DNA from: Hemerocallis citrina
Taxonomy: Eukaryota; Streptophyta; Magnoliopsida; Asparagales; Asphodelaceae
NCBI GenBank assembly: GCA_017893485.1
Contig: CM030366.1
Location: forward strand, 47,862,283 to 47,926,282
Reading direction: 5' to 3'
Length of the DNA stretch: 64,000 bases
Each line of letters begins with the position of its first letter. The first letter of the stretch is position 1. The translations under genes were made by a program, and so were the position numbers. The notes beneath the pieces were generated by a model. It did no database searches, was not told where the DNA came from, and saw nothing but the letters and a program-made list of their open reading frames with translations. Below are positions 54,635 through 64,000 of the stretch, piece after piece.

Positions 54635-55713
54635 ATGTCTACAATAAGTTCATATCGAGGATCGTCATCTAAGATGACAATGATGTGCAACTGGGAGGTA
54701 CCTAGAAAAGCCAATATTATTGAGGGTGAGAGAGAGCAGTGGCGGAGCCAGATATTTCAAATTGGGGGTCCCATTTATTTGTCTATGTCGACAAAGTTGT
54801 CGCCCGTAAATAATAAATTTATAAAAAAAACTGAAGAAAATTAAAATTATTGAATCAAAATATTAAAAAAAAAACTAACAACAAAACTTATATTTCTATA
54901 AATTAAGATATATGAATTATATTTCAACAACTAGATTCATTGTTCCAAAGATTACAATCAACAAATATAGACTACAACTCTAAAAGAGTGGATGAATGAA
55001 CAAAGAGTAACAGTCTATACGAGAGGGTAGAGATGGATGGATGAGCGAGTAAAGAGTAAAGCTTAAGGTTTCTTTTACTTTTATCCAATTTAAAATTTAT
55101 TGAAAGATAATTTTTATGATAATATTTTAAATATTGGAGGTTAAGTTAGTAAATAAAAATGATATTTTCTAAATTGGATACATAGTGAAAAGAATTAGGG
55201 ACTTGGTTTTTTTTTTTTTTTTTTTAATTTGGGGTCCCAAAATATCTTAGAATAGGTCTTGATACAAAAATAAGTCATGCACTAAGGAGTTTTTACAGAT
55301 TTTTGGGGGGCCATTCCCATTTGTCCCCCCTACCTACCAGGTGGCTCCGCCACTGAGAGAGAGGGAAGAATCAATGTATGCTTTCTTCTCTTGCCCTAAT
55401 TACAAAGATAAAGATGGGTCTAGATGCAACTTTTTTTTAAGTGGGTATCAATGGGTATCTGATAGATGAGAAAGTTATGGTAGAGTTGAAAAGAATTTTG
55501 TTTCAAAAGAAGGATATGTTGATTGAATTAAAATCAGCAGATTAGGTTCTAAAGAGTGTTGAACGAGTTGAAACTGAGATGAATTTAACTGTGAAGATTG
55601 ATTAGTTCGAGAAGATGATTAGTGGCTTCAATTCTGTGTTTTGTACTTATTTTGTTCTTCTTGTTGTCTATCTTCTTGTTGTTAATGTGATGCAAATAAT
55701 GTATAAGAGGTGA
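54635..55713 (+). pseudogene. GRF-type zinc-finger protein pseudogene, interrupted by a hAT element
   Basis: ATG at 54635 begins MSTISSYRGSSSKMTMMCNW, typical of plant GRF zinc-finger proteins. A hAT element (54737-55355) then interrupts it. Beyond, MYAFFSCPNYKDKDGSRCNF (from about 55375) supplies the CPNY and C-x-F-F part of the GRF finger. A run of T near 55430 shifts the frame to VMVELKRILFQKKDMLIEL and a hydrophobic C-terminal segment (FCTYFVLLVVYLLVVNVM), ending in TGA at 55711-55713; two further TAG stops lie in between. The normal layout (GRF finger, coiled coil, C-terminal membrane helix) is recognisable but dead. Confidence 0.62.
54737..55355. mobile_element. Non-autonomous hAT element with 8-bp TSD
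   Basis: A 619-bp element with 14-bp perfect TIRs CAGTGGCGGAGCCA and TGGCTCCGCCACTG, flanked by AGAGAGAG on both sides (54729-54736 and 55356-55363). The duplication lies in a GA run, so it is slightly ambiguous, but length and TIR type are hAT-like. No transposase. Confidence 0.85.
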
Positions 55714-56554
55714 TGAAATTGTTAGCAGTGAATATGTAATTTGAATCTTGTAAGCAGTTAAAAATTTTAACTGAATGAATGAATGAATGAATCAATCAAT
55801 GAACATGTAGCACCAGCTTCAACATTTTTTCTCTACAGTTTATAAAGTAGCAACATCAAATTGTACTTCTTCACGTGTTAACATAAGAGATGACCAACAA
55901 AACACTGTATTTCTTCAATATCTGGGCAAAGAACCACATGAAGACTAAAATTTTAATGTGCAGTACCTGTATTTATCAAGAAATCATCGTGCATTAAAGT
56001 ATGATTCCAGAAAATAAAGTTCAAAGCAGAAGCATCCAAAAAATGCATTTCAGTATTCAGATATATTTAAATACCAGTGTCTTATATCTATAATAATCAA
56101 GGATTCAAAGACAGTAGAAATTGAATTCAGAACAAAGTTGTAACCATGAGCAACCAAAGAGATATCTCAGTATTATCCATCAAGGCTAATGTGTAATATC
56201 TGTATATATCAAGAATTTAGTTAAGTGAGTGAAGTGAAATTTGATAGCAAAAACAGATACATACCGATACGTAATAAGCAAAAACATACAGATACACAAT
56301 AGAATTATCAATAAGGACTACAAAATAGTAAAATTCTTACGAACACATACTGATACATAATGAGCAATAGTGTAATACAACTTGAGACACTTCATAAGAG
56401 ATATCTCAGTATCCAGAAATCCATCACAAGAAAATTTTCAAATTACATCATAAGTTTCCATCTAATACTACCAAAGTTTATAACTGTGCACCTATGACAT
56501 CCATACAGCTATTCTAAGTGCTCCTCCACCCCTGCTTCTCAGAGGTACACTCCT
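55714..56554. other. Intergenic, nothing recognised
   Basis: AT-rich, with a short (TGAA)n at about 55770-55790. No gene or repeat terminus. Confidence 0.5.
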
Positions 56555-57948
56555 TGTAGCGCCCCGAATTTTCAATATGATATTTCAGAAATACGTGGTA
56601 CAATTTCCAGCATCAACTTCAATTACAATAGTAAACATAACCAAAACACACATAAATTTTTTAACTTTTATTACATTAATTTTTTTACAAAATATAGCGG
56701 AAAAACAAACACCTTGAATTACAACATTTTCTTTTTACAACACATTCTTTTACAATTTACATAAGCGATAGCATCAATTCTAGCACAAGCATCTAAATCC
56801 CAAAGCCATAGCCACCTACCTGTAAAATATGAGGCTAAAGATATCTCTAACCTCCAAAACTACAGGGGTCAGCCATAACGGTGTGAGTAACATTAAAAGA
56901 AAAACAACATGAATAAAGCATGGAGGATAAAGTCATAAACAACATGTATCAACAGCACGAATAAATGAAATAAGAAATAACAATAAATAAAATATGAAAA
57001 TATCAAGTGAAACTGGACTAAGGGTCAAGTGTAGGAAAACAAAAAACAATCATGCATAAAACCAAGTCAAGAAAACGCAGATGCTATATGATGACTCTCT
57101 AATACATACTTGTCGCATTCTATGCATCCCACAATACATAGGTCCGGTGCAAACCCTTATCGTTCTCCACTTTATAGAGTTAAATTCCTCGTTATGCAAC
57201 TAATTGTACTACGGTGATGGGAACAAGATCCAGAATGCTCCGCGAATAGGCATCACAACCCTAGATGTGTAAGCATCATGTAAGAATAGCTCAACAAAAC
57301 TGGAGAATCACCTTCCTGCCGTGTACCCCATGAATAGGCTTGCAAGGCTCTCGACGTGCAGATACATCAGGTACATCCCATGAATAGGCCCGCTGACCCT
57401 CAACACGTGAATGAACCCTGCATGCTCTGTGAATAGGCCTGCAGACTTTCGACACGCGAACATACAAATGTCATCTCGAGACAGAACAACACACAAGTCC
57501 TGGAACGCATCCGTTGGACCAAAACCAAGAGCATTAGCTACGTTTCCCAAGTTCCATCACATCTCCACTAGTTCCTGTCCTTAAGTTGATTATTATTAAA
57601 AACAAAAAAAATCCCCCTCTATAGAGTTAGTGTATCCTACCAGACTTAATTCCACAAAACAACTCCGATGACCCCAACTGGTCAAAATCTACAAAATCTC
57701 ATCTACCGGTTCATAGGACTCCCACTCAACTCCTAGAGAATCACAAATTGAATATCAACACAAAAACTTTCAATAAAACTCACAAATCCATCACCAAAAT
57801 GATTATATGAAGAAAACTTCTTAAATCAACAAAAACCAAATTCATTGAATGTGTTCATAAAATTCCAGAATTCAAATAAAATATTAAATCCGTTAAATAA
57901 TGGAAAACCATATTTTTGAAATCACAAAACATCAATTACTTCAAAGAA

Positions 57949-57950
<2 letters not shown>

Positions 57951-58018
<68 letters not shown>
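57951..58018. repeat. Compound (TA)n(GA)n microsatellite
   Basis: About 15 TA units then about 18 GA units, on the left side of element C. Confidence 0.93.
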
Positions 58019-58023
<5 letters not shown>

Positions 58024-58726
58024 GCTCCATTGAAAACGGGTCTAGTTTTCACGGGTTGGAAAATACCAATCAGAGCCGTTGAATCGCTCATGATCGTGAT
58101 CAATGGCTCAGATCGAGCTCCCCATAACCCGTTTCAATTGATCAGCGGAGGGTTATTTTGAGAATTTCATTCCAAATAACTCTTCGCTGAACAGATTCTA
58201 AAAAAATTTATGTAACCTAGGCCGTTGTTGCGAACAACGACCTAGGTTATAAAAAATTGAATTATAGGCCCTTGTTTGGAACAACGGCCTTATTCTAAAT
58301 TTGTATAACCTAGGTCGTTGTTCCCAATAACGGCCTAGGCTATAAAATTTCTATAAAACGTTATTGCTATAAAATTTCTATAAAATTTCCATAAAATTTT
58401 ATAGCCTAGGCCGTTATTAGGAACAACGACCTAGGTTATACAAATTTAGAATAAGGCCGTTGTTCCAAACAACGGCCTATAATTCAATTTTTTATAACCT
58501 AGGCCGTTGTTCCCAACAACGGCCTAGGTTATATTCATTTTTTCAGAGCAAATCGGGCGAAGAGTTATTTGAGACGAAATTTCCAAAATAACCCTCTGCC
58601 ACTTAAATGATATTGGGTGATAGGCGGAGGCGATCTGAGCCGCTGATCATGATCAAAAGTGATCCAACGGCTCAGATTGGTGTTTTCCAACCCGTGAAAA
58701 CAAACCCGTTTTCAATGGAGCATTTT

Positions 58727-58728
<2 letters not shown>
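58017..58728. mobile_element. Element C: (TA)n-associated fold-back element with nested palindromes
   Basis: The whole 0.7 kb is one inverted repeat with arms of about 350 bp, terminus GGAAAATGCTCCATTGAAAA (right copy), centred near 58365. Inside the arms are six smaller palindromes made of CCTAGGCCGTTGTT and its complement (about 58215, 58265, 58308, 58405, 58450 and 58494). (TA)n flanks the right and, beyond a GA run, the left. Non-coding. Confidence 0.82.

Positions 58729-58781
<53 letters not shown>
58729..58781. repeat. (TA)n microsatellite, right of element C
   Basis: About 26 TA units. Confidence 0.94.
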
Positions 58782-58782
<1 letters not shown>

Positions 58783-58939
58783 CTATATGAAGTTATAGAA
58801 ATACACGTTTGAACAAAATACAACCCTTTGTAAAATACTATAATCCATAGAAAAACATCATTTAAAACTGTAGATTAATAATCTATAATCGAAGAAATAA
58901 TCATTTAAACAAACATCAGAAAACTCAAGAAATCCATCA

Positions 58940-59275
58940 GCCAGAGCAGTGACAGTTGACTATTGAAAATTGGCCAGTCGACTGTGCTGCAAAAATCCAA
59001 AACTCAAGGAAACTATTAGTCAGGATAGTGGTAGTCGACTGTTGAAAGTGACCAATCGACTGTCCTACGAAAAATCCGAAAAATCAATAAATCTCATCAG
59101 CCAGGACATGACAGTCAACTATTGAACATGGTCAGTCGACTACCCTGCGAAAATCCAAAAAAAACTCAAGAAAACCGATAGTCGACTGTCGACTCAGTTC
59201 AAAGACGAAACAGTTGACTGTTATTGCAAACAAAATTCAAAATCAGTAACTGCCCAGTCGACTATCGACTATATC
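58940..59275. repeat. Tandem repeat of about 80 bp in the Gypsy-3 LTR
   Basis: Three to four diverged units carry AGT(T/C)(G/A)ACT near 58954, 59033, 59113 and 59185, each followed by a second AGTCGACTG word and GCGAAAATCCAAAA. The frequent GTCGAC core is locally palindromic. Confidence 0.72.
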
Positions 59276-60511
59276 AGGTTGCAGTTTGTGCATGTTTTAA
59301 CTGATACGACGATAAAACTTTGTAAAACCAAAATTAAACTGCCTGAGATGCTTAGACATATATTACATAACATGTAGGAGTTATTAAGACACATCAAAAC
59401 ATATCAAGATCTCAAAATAGAACTTTTCACAAAAATCTTTCCAATCAGTCAACATTTATATGTATATGTTCAAAATAGGGATTTAAGCATCAATTTAAAC
59501 ATCAAAATTCACCAAATATGAGTAGTGTATAGTTCAAAACTTCTTAGTACCAAAACAATTGAAATCCAATAAAAAACAGCACAAAATCCACAAAATCCTC
59601 AAAACAGTGTGTATATAAATGTGGATGTGTATATGTGTGTTTGTGTAATTTGTGGGTGTGTGCACATCAGTTAAAAACTTCCAGAAACATCTTATAAAAG
59701 AGGCATATTTCTTAATCCATTCTCAGTATCCAGCCAAACCAAATTCAACTCGAAGTTTCACAAAAATCACTAAACTGAAATTTGGCCTGCATACAAACAG
59801 ACCCGAAAACACCCCCTTCTTTGGGCTTCAAAACTTTATCTTTTAGATCTAATAAATCCTTTTATAACTTGATATGCACATACCCTATCACTTACATTAG
59901 TTTATCCAAGAATACAAGTAACTACAACATGCAAACAATCAAGTTCTCCTTCATTATTACTCAAATAGAGCATACAAATATATATACACAGTGAAGATCA
60001 TGTTTTAATCAAATTTGTTTACTCCCTTGCAATAACTTCAGACAACTCAATATACATGATCAAAATCAGCAAGCATATGATAGAAAATAACATACCCATG
60101 ATTTATATTAGGTTCTTTAACAATCTCAAGTCATCTAATTAGGGTTTTAATCATCTATAGTGTAGTTTCATGAAAAGATTCACTTTTTAATTCATCCACT
60201 TATCAACTATTCATTATATCTTCATCCAATTCCTAATATGTTTTCTAATAGACAAATCATCACATACAACAGTTAAAAATAGGTCCAATAATTATCAGAA
60301 AAATCTAGAAAATTCACAAATAATATCTAATAATCAATAATGAGTTTTCCCAAAATAATTTTTGACTTTGAACTTCCCAAGAAAATATTTGCATGTGTTT
60401 TGCACGTGTAAGAAAATAAATTTTCAGAAAAATATTTATTAAATCAAAGAAAATCATTTTAATTCATTTATTAATCTTGAAAATTTTATTTTAAAATCTG
60501 GGGTATTACAC

Positions 60512-60523
60512 CACTCCCTCCTT
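60512..60523 (-). other. Gypsy-3 polypurine tract
   Basis: The minus strand reads AAGGAGGGAGTGG directly before TGTAATACCCC. Confidence 0.78.
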
Positions 60524-61240
60524 AGAATAGTTCTGTCCTCAGAACTACTACTAATATGGTCCAAACAAAGTAAGCAAAGAAAATAAAATCTCATAAACGA
60601 AAACATAGTTTAAGAAATACAATTATACAAGAGAATGTAATCTAACAAAAGAAATACAAACATACAAAAGGAATATAATCATACATAAGTTCAGAAAAAA
60701 CCTTCCGCATGCGATCCTCCGGCTCTCAAGTAGCTCCCGATGTGCACTCTGATAACTTGCCTTCGAAAATCTGCTGCAACATCCTCTGAATCTCTACATC
60801 TAGCTTCTGGCTTTCCACAATCTGCTTCAACTTTCTACGGATCCGTGGCCACTCCCTCCTTAGAAAGGACATGACCAAGAAAAGCTACCTCAAACTTGCA
60901 GCTCAATGAGATCAATACCAAATAATCTTTCACCAATCTCGATATCACATCCTTCGTAATATCGATCAGCAATCAATTCTTCCCTTAATGGTGTTGCCAC
61001 CATCAAGGCTCCGCCTGGAAACAACTTAGGTTCCACACCCAAAACTTTAGCAAAAATTGGGCGATACAAATGTATGCAAAGAACCAATATCAAATAAAAC
61101 TTTTGTTTTTATTCCATTAACCCAAATAAGTTCTGTTACATGGAGAATGATACTCAAATCTTCAATTTATTCTCAAACAAAGTTTTACTTAATACATAAA
61201 TGAATGAATTCAAATTTCTTGCACACCCCGGATCACATCA
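60524..61240 (-). pseudogene. Gypsy-3 protease joined to RT remnant
   Basis: The minus strand encodes FAKVLGVEPKLFPGGALMVA and CDIEIGERLFGIDLIELQV (60890-61050), the second half of a chromovirus aspartic protease. This is followed within a few codons by AFLGHVLSKEGVATDP, the RT thumb, then a linker-type KLDVEIQRMLQQIFEGKLSE and the polypurine tract. The RT palm, RNase H and integrase are absent, so two or more deletions joined these pieces. Confidence 0.7.
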
Positions 61241-61480
61241 TCTGAGTTACCCACATTCTCCTCAGTCAATACGAATAAATCGCCCCTGCCTCTGAACTTT
61301 GCACTGCCTGCACCATCCTTCTTCAACTGCAGACAGTTTGGTCTGAGATGTCCTTCACGACCACACTGATAAAAAACCTGTGCCTTCCGCAGCTTGGTGC
61401 ATGCTGCCTGATAATGACATGCCTCTCCACGATTGAAACAAGTCCTGCCTTGAATTGCGGGTTCCTTCTGCAGTGGCCTA
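61241..61480 (-). pseudogene. Gypsy-3 gag zinc knuckles
   Basis: The minus strand reads CFNRGEACHYQAAC, in which the second Cys is replaced by Arg, and FYQCGREGHLRPNC, with Phe where the first Cys is expected. Both knuckles are damaged. Confidence 0.68.
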
Positions 61481-61491
61481 CTGAACTTGCC

Positions 61492-62273
61492 CTACTTCAC
61501 TGGGAACTTCTTCCCACTCTGACAATCTGCTGGCCTATTGTTCCTATTCCAGGTCTCTTGCTTCTTCTGAAACTGATCCATATCCTCTTCTATCATAGCT
61601 GCTCTCCTGACCAGCTTATCCAACCTCCTGATGCCCAAAGGAATCATCCTCGACCTCAAATTCGGCCTCAAGCCCTGCTCGAATTTCTTGGCCTTCTTCG
61701 CTTCATCCACAATCATCTCCAGTGCATACTTTGATAGCTGGGCGAATTTAGTCTCATATTTGCGCACTGTCATGCTGTCTTGCTGCAGATTCAAGAATTT
61801 CATTGCCTTCTTCTCTTGAATATCAAGAGGAAAGAAACGATCCCTGAACTCATCCGGGAAAGCCTCCCAAGTCACTTGCTGATCCCCAAAAGTCCTCTTG
61901 ACTGACTGCCACTAAAAGCCAGCATCCTTCTCTAACTGCATAGCAACCAATTTCACCTTATTCACTGCTGGGGTTTCCAAGACTTCGAAGACCATCTCCA
62001 TCTGTCTAATCCAATCAACAGACTCATTTGGATTAGACTGTCCCTCAAACACAGGCGGCATCATCCGCTTGAAAGACTCCACCTGCTTGATAGAATCAAC
62101 ATTAACAAACACTGGTCCAGCCCCCTGATTCTGATTCTATGCCATGCTAGCTGCAAGAATGTGTTCAAGGTCTGATACACTCTGGCAATCTCAGTCTCGA
62201 GATCAAGGCCAGCCCCATGGGAACTCCTAGACCCATCACCATTACCACCATTCCTGGTCCTGGGTCCTACCAT
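61492..62273 (-). pseudogene. Gypsy-3 gag
   Basis: Start near 62273 (MVGPRTRNGG). Then MMPPVFEGQSNPNESVDWIR and MVFEVLETPAVNKVKLVAMQ, a TAG after DAGF (61912-61914), TWEAFPDEFRDRFFPLDIQE, KAMKFLNLQQDSMTVRKYET and FEQGLRPNLRSRMIP: a standard Ty3/Gypsy gag capsid domain. A frame break near 62110 and the TAG inactivate it. Confidence 0.85.
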
Positions 62274-62492
62274 TATACTAAATACTACAAAATGAGGGTA
62301 AGGTTAGAGCATCACAACAATTCATGTCCACATCAATACCCATGGCAAAACCTAATCCATATCCCAAACCAAAACATCATGTTCTAACTCTATGTGATAC
62401 TCACACTCTAATATCCACACCTAAGTACTCACGCTCTAATGTCCACACTTAGGTTTATTTTTATACCATGTTTATTATTACTATTGAAGCAT

Positions 62493-62504
62493 GCTCTGAT
62501 AGCA
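62493..62504 (-). other. Gypsy-3 primer-binding site (initiator tRNA-Met type)
   Basis: The minus strand reads TGCTATCAGAGC, one change from the canonical TGGTATCAGAGC. Confidence 0.82.
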
Positions 62505-62509
62505 ACCTC

Positions 62510-63905
62510 TCTAGCGCCCTGAATTTTCAATATGATATCTCAGAAATACGTGGCACAATTTTCAGCATCAACTTCAATTGCAATAGTAAACATAGCCAAA
62601 ACACACATAAATTTTTCAACTTTTATTACATTAATTCTTTTACAAAACATAGCGGAAAAATGAACACCTTGAATTACAATCTTTTCTTTTTACAACACAT
62701 TCTTTTACAATTTACATAAGCCAAAGCATCAATTCTAGCACAAGCATCCAAATCCCAAAGCTATAGGCACCTACCTGTAAAATATGAGGCTAGAGATAAC
62801 CTTAACCCACAAAACTACAGGGGTCAGCCATAACGGTGTGAGTGACATCAAAAGAAAAACAACATGAATAAAGCATGAAGGATAAAGTCATAAACAACAT
62901 GTATCAACAGCTAGAATAAATGAAATAAGAAATAACAATAAATAAAACTTGAAAACATCAAGTGAAATTGGACTAAGTGTCAAGTGTAGGAAACCAGGAA
63001 ACAATCATGCATAAAACCAAGTCAAGAAAATACAAATGCTATATGATAACTCTCTAATACATACTTGTCGGATTCTATGCATCCCACAATACATACCTCC
63101 GGTGCAAGCCCTTATCGTTCTCCACTTTATAGGGTTAAATCCCTCGTTATACAACTAATCCTACTACGGTGATGTGAACAAGATTCAGAATACTCCGCGA
63201 ATAGGCATCACAACCCTCGACGCGCAAGCATCATGCAAAAATAGCTCAACAAAACAGGAGAATCACCTCCCTGCCTAGTACCCCACGAATAGGCTTGCGA
63301 GGCCCTCAAAGTGCAGATACACCAGATACATCAAGTGAATAGGCCCGCTGATCCTCAACACGCGAATGCACTTTGCATGCTCTGTGAATAGGCCTGCGGA
63401 CTCTCGACATGTAAACATACAAGTGTCCTCTCGAGACAGAACAACACACAAGTCCTGGAATGCATCTGTTGGACCAAAACCAAGAGCATATACCTATATT
63501 TCCCAAGTCCCATCATATCTCCACTAGTGTCTGTCCTTAAGTTGATTATTATTAAAAACACAAAAAATTCCCCATCTTTAGAGTTATTGTATCCTGCCGG
63601 ACTTAATTCCACAAAACAATCCCAATGACCCCAACTGGTCAAAATCTACAAAATCTCATCTGTCGGTTTACAGGACTCCCACTCAACTCCTAGAGAATCA
63701 CAAATTGAATATCAACACAAAAACTTTCAATAAAACTCACAAATCCATCACCAAAACGATTATATGAAGAAAACTTTTTAAATCAACAAAAACCAAATTC
63801 ATTTAATGTGTTCATAAAATTCCAGAATTCAAATAAAATACTAAATTCATTAAATAACAGAAAACCATATTTTTGAAATCACAAAACATCAATTACTTCA
63901 AAGAA

Positions 63906-63943
<38 letters not shown>
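62510..63943 (-). repeat. Gypsy-3 5' LTR (right copy), incomplete
   Basis: Parallels 56555-57980, with TA tract 63909-63943, before a Helitron begins. The rest of the LTR must lie beyond the window. The terminal TGTAG is mutated to TCTAG here. Confidence 0.85.
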
Positions 63944-63946
<3 letters not shown>

Positions 63947-64000
63947 AATATTATAATGAGAGAAGGCCTTAGTGTCATTTGTAAATGTTTTGTCCTTCTA
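63944..64000 (+). mobile_element. Helitron 5' end, continues beyond the window
   Basis: TCTAATATTATAATGAGAG follows A (63943) of the TA tract and matches the start of the Helitron at 54109 for about 45 bp, with a few substitutions. Confidence 0.78.

Larger units (their letters stand above)
56555..60511 (-). repeat. Gypsy-3 3' LTR (left copy), interrupted by element C
   Basis: On the plus strand it runs from TGTAGCGCCCC (56555) to GGGGTATTACA (60511), the complement of the LTR start TGTAATACCCC. Removing element C and its microsatellite leaves about 3.2 kb, long but usual for Tekay-like elements. Nearly all of 56555-57950 is paralleled at 62510-63910. Confidence 0.85.
56555..64000 (-). mobile_element. 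Gypsy-3: chromovirus-like LTR retrotransposon with internal deletion, cut by the window edge
   Basis: Minus-strand element. Its 3' LTR lies on the left (56555-60511, with nested element C) and its 5' LTR on the right (62510 onward, incomplete). Internal part 60512-62509 holds a tRNA-Met-like primer-binding site, gag, zinc knuckles, protease, a scrap of RT and the polypurine tract: only 2 kb, so most of pol is lost. Gag similarity (WIRQMEMVFEVLETP, TWEAFPDEFRDRFFP) points to the Tekay/Del type of chromovirus. LTRs begin TGTAATACCCC and differ by about 7% over the first 150 bp by eye, mostly transitions. Confidence 0.85.

Noticed and set aside
57916..58161. Frames with runs of Tyr-Ile or Arg-Glu
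   Set aside because: Direct translation of (TA)n and (GA)n microsatellites; the same explains frames near 3500, 4575, 32721 and 58607.

Overview
This is a nuclear genome segment of a flowering plant, almost certainly a eudicot. It is AT-rich, full of nested transposable elements (LTR retrotransposons, LINEs, Helitrons, hAT/Stowaway/CACTA-type DNA elements and (TA)n microsatellites), and it carries one clear intron-containing host gene, an APETALA2-type transcription factor on the minus strand with a canonical miR172 site. There are no bacterial operons, CRISPR arrays, rRNA or tRNA genes. I cannot name the species from sequence alone. All boundaries come from reading repeats and target-site duplications (TSDs) by eye.

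Layout. 1-4972: short DNA transposons and microsatellites: a CACTA-like 3' end with a palindrome array (900-1304), a TIR element whose ends read AGAGCATC (1687-2475), a hAT MITE with 8-bp TSD (2615-2826), a Stowaway MITE (3065-3295), and two inverted-repeat elements embedded in (TA)n tracts (A, 3571-4573; B, 4616-4962). 4973-17561: a small minus-strand Helitron split by Gypsy-1 (5185-17506), a Tat-like Ty3/Gypsy element with 794-bp LTRs, perfect TSD GGGGC, frameshifted gag-pol on the plus strand, a multi-exon antisense gene and an 88-bp tandem array. 17838-20926: a 5'-truncated minus-strand LINE with a 16-bp TSD. 21720-about 29060: a longer decayed minus-strand LINE retaining ORF1, endonuclease and reverse transcriptase pieces. 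29340-33050: unclassified repetitive sequence with no convincing gene.

33490-47253: Gypsy-2, a second, older Tat-like element (598-bp LTRs, TSD CTACC) with decayed gag-pol, a broken antisense gene and two different tandem arrays. It interrupts an AGAGCATC-family element, and another member of that family lies just downstream (47316-48074). 50110-53293: the AP2-like gene, ten coding exons, 445 codons plus stop. 54109-54280: a complete 172-bp non-autonomous Helitron. 54635-55713: a GRF zinc-finger pseudogene interrupted by a hAT element. 56555-end: a minus-strand chromovirus-type Gypsy with long LTRs and a large internal deletion; its left LTR carries inverted-repeat element C (58017-58728) and its right LTR is interrupted by a Helitron that runs off the window.

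The most interesting signals are (i) three (TA)n-embedded inverted-repeat elements whose termini share a pattern although their bodies do not, (ii) element families built around arrays of short palindromes that keep a constant frame but swap the core, and (iii) nested insertions resolvable to the base by TSDs, giving a relative time order for the region.
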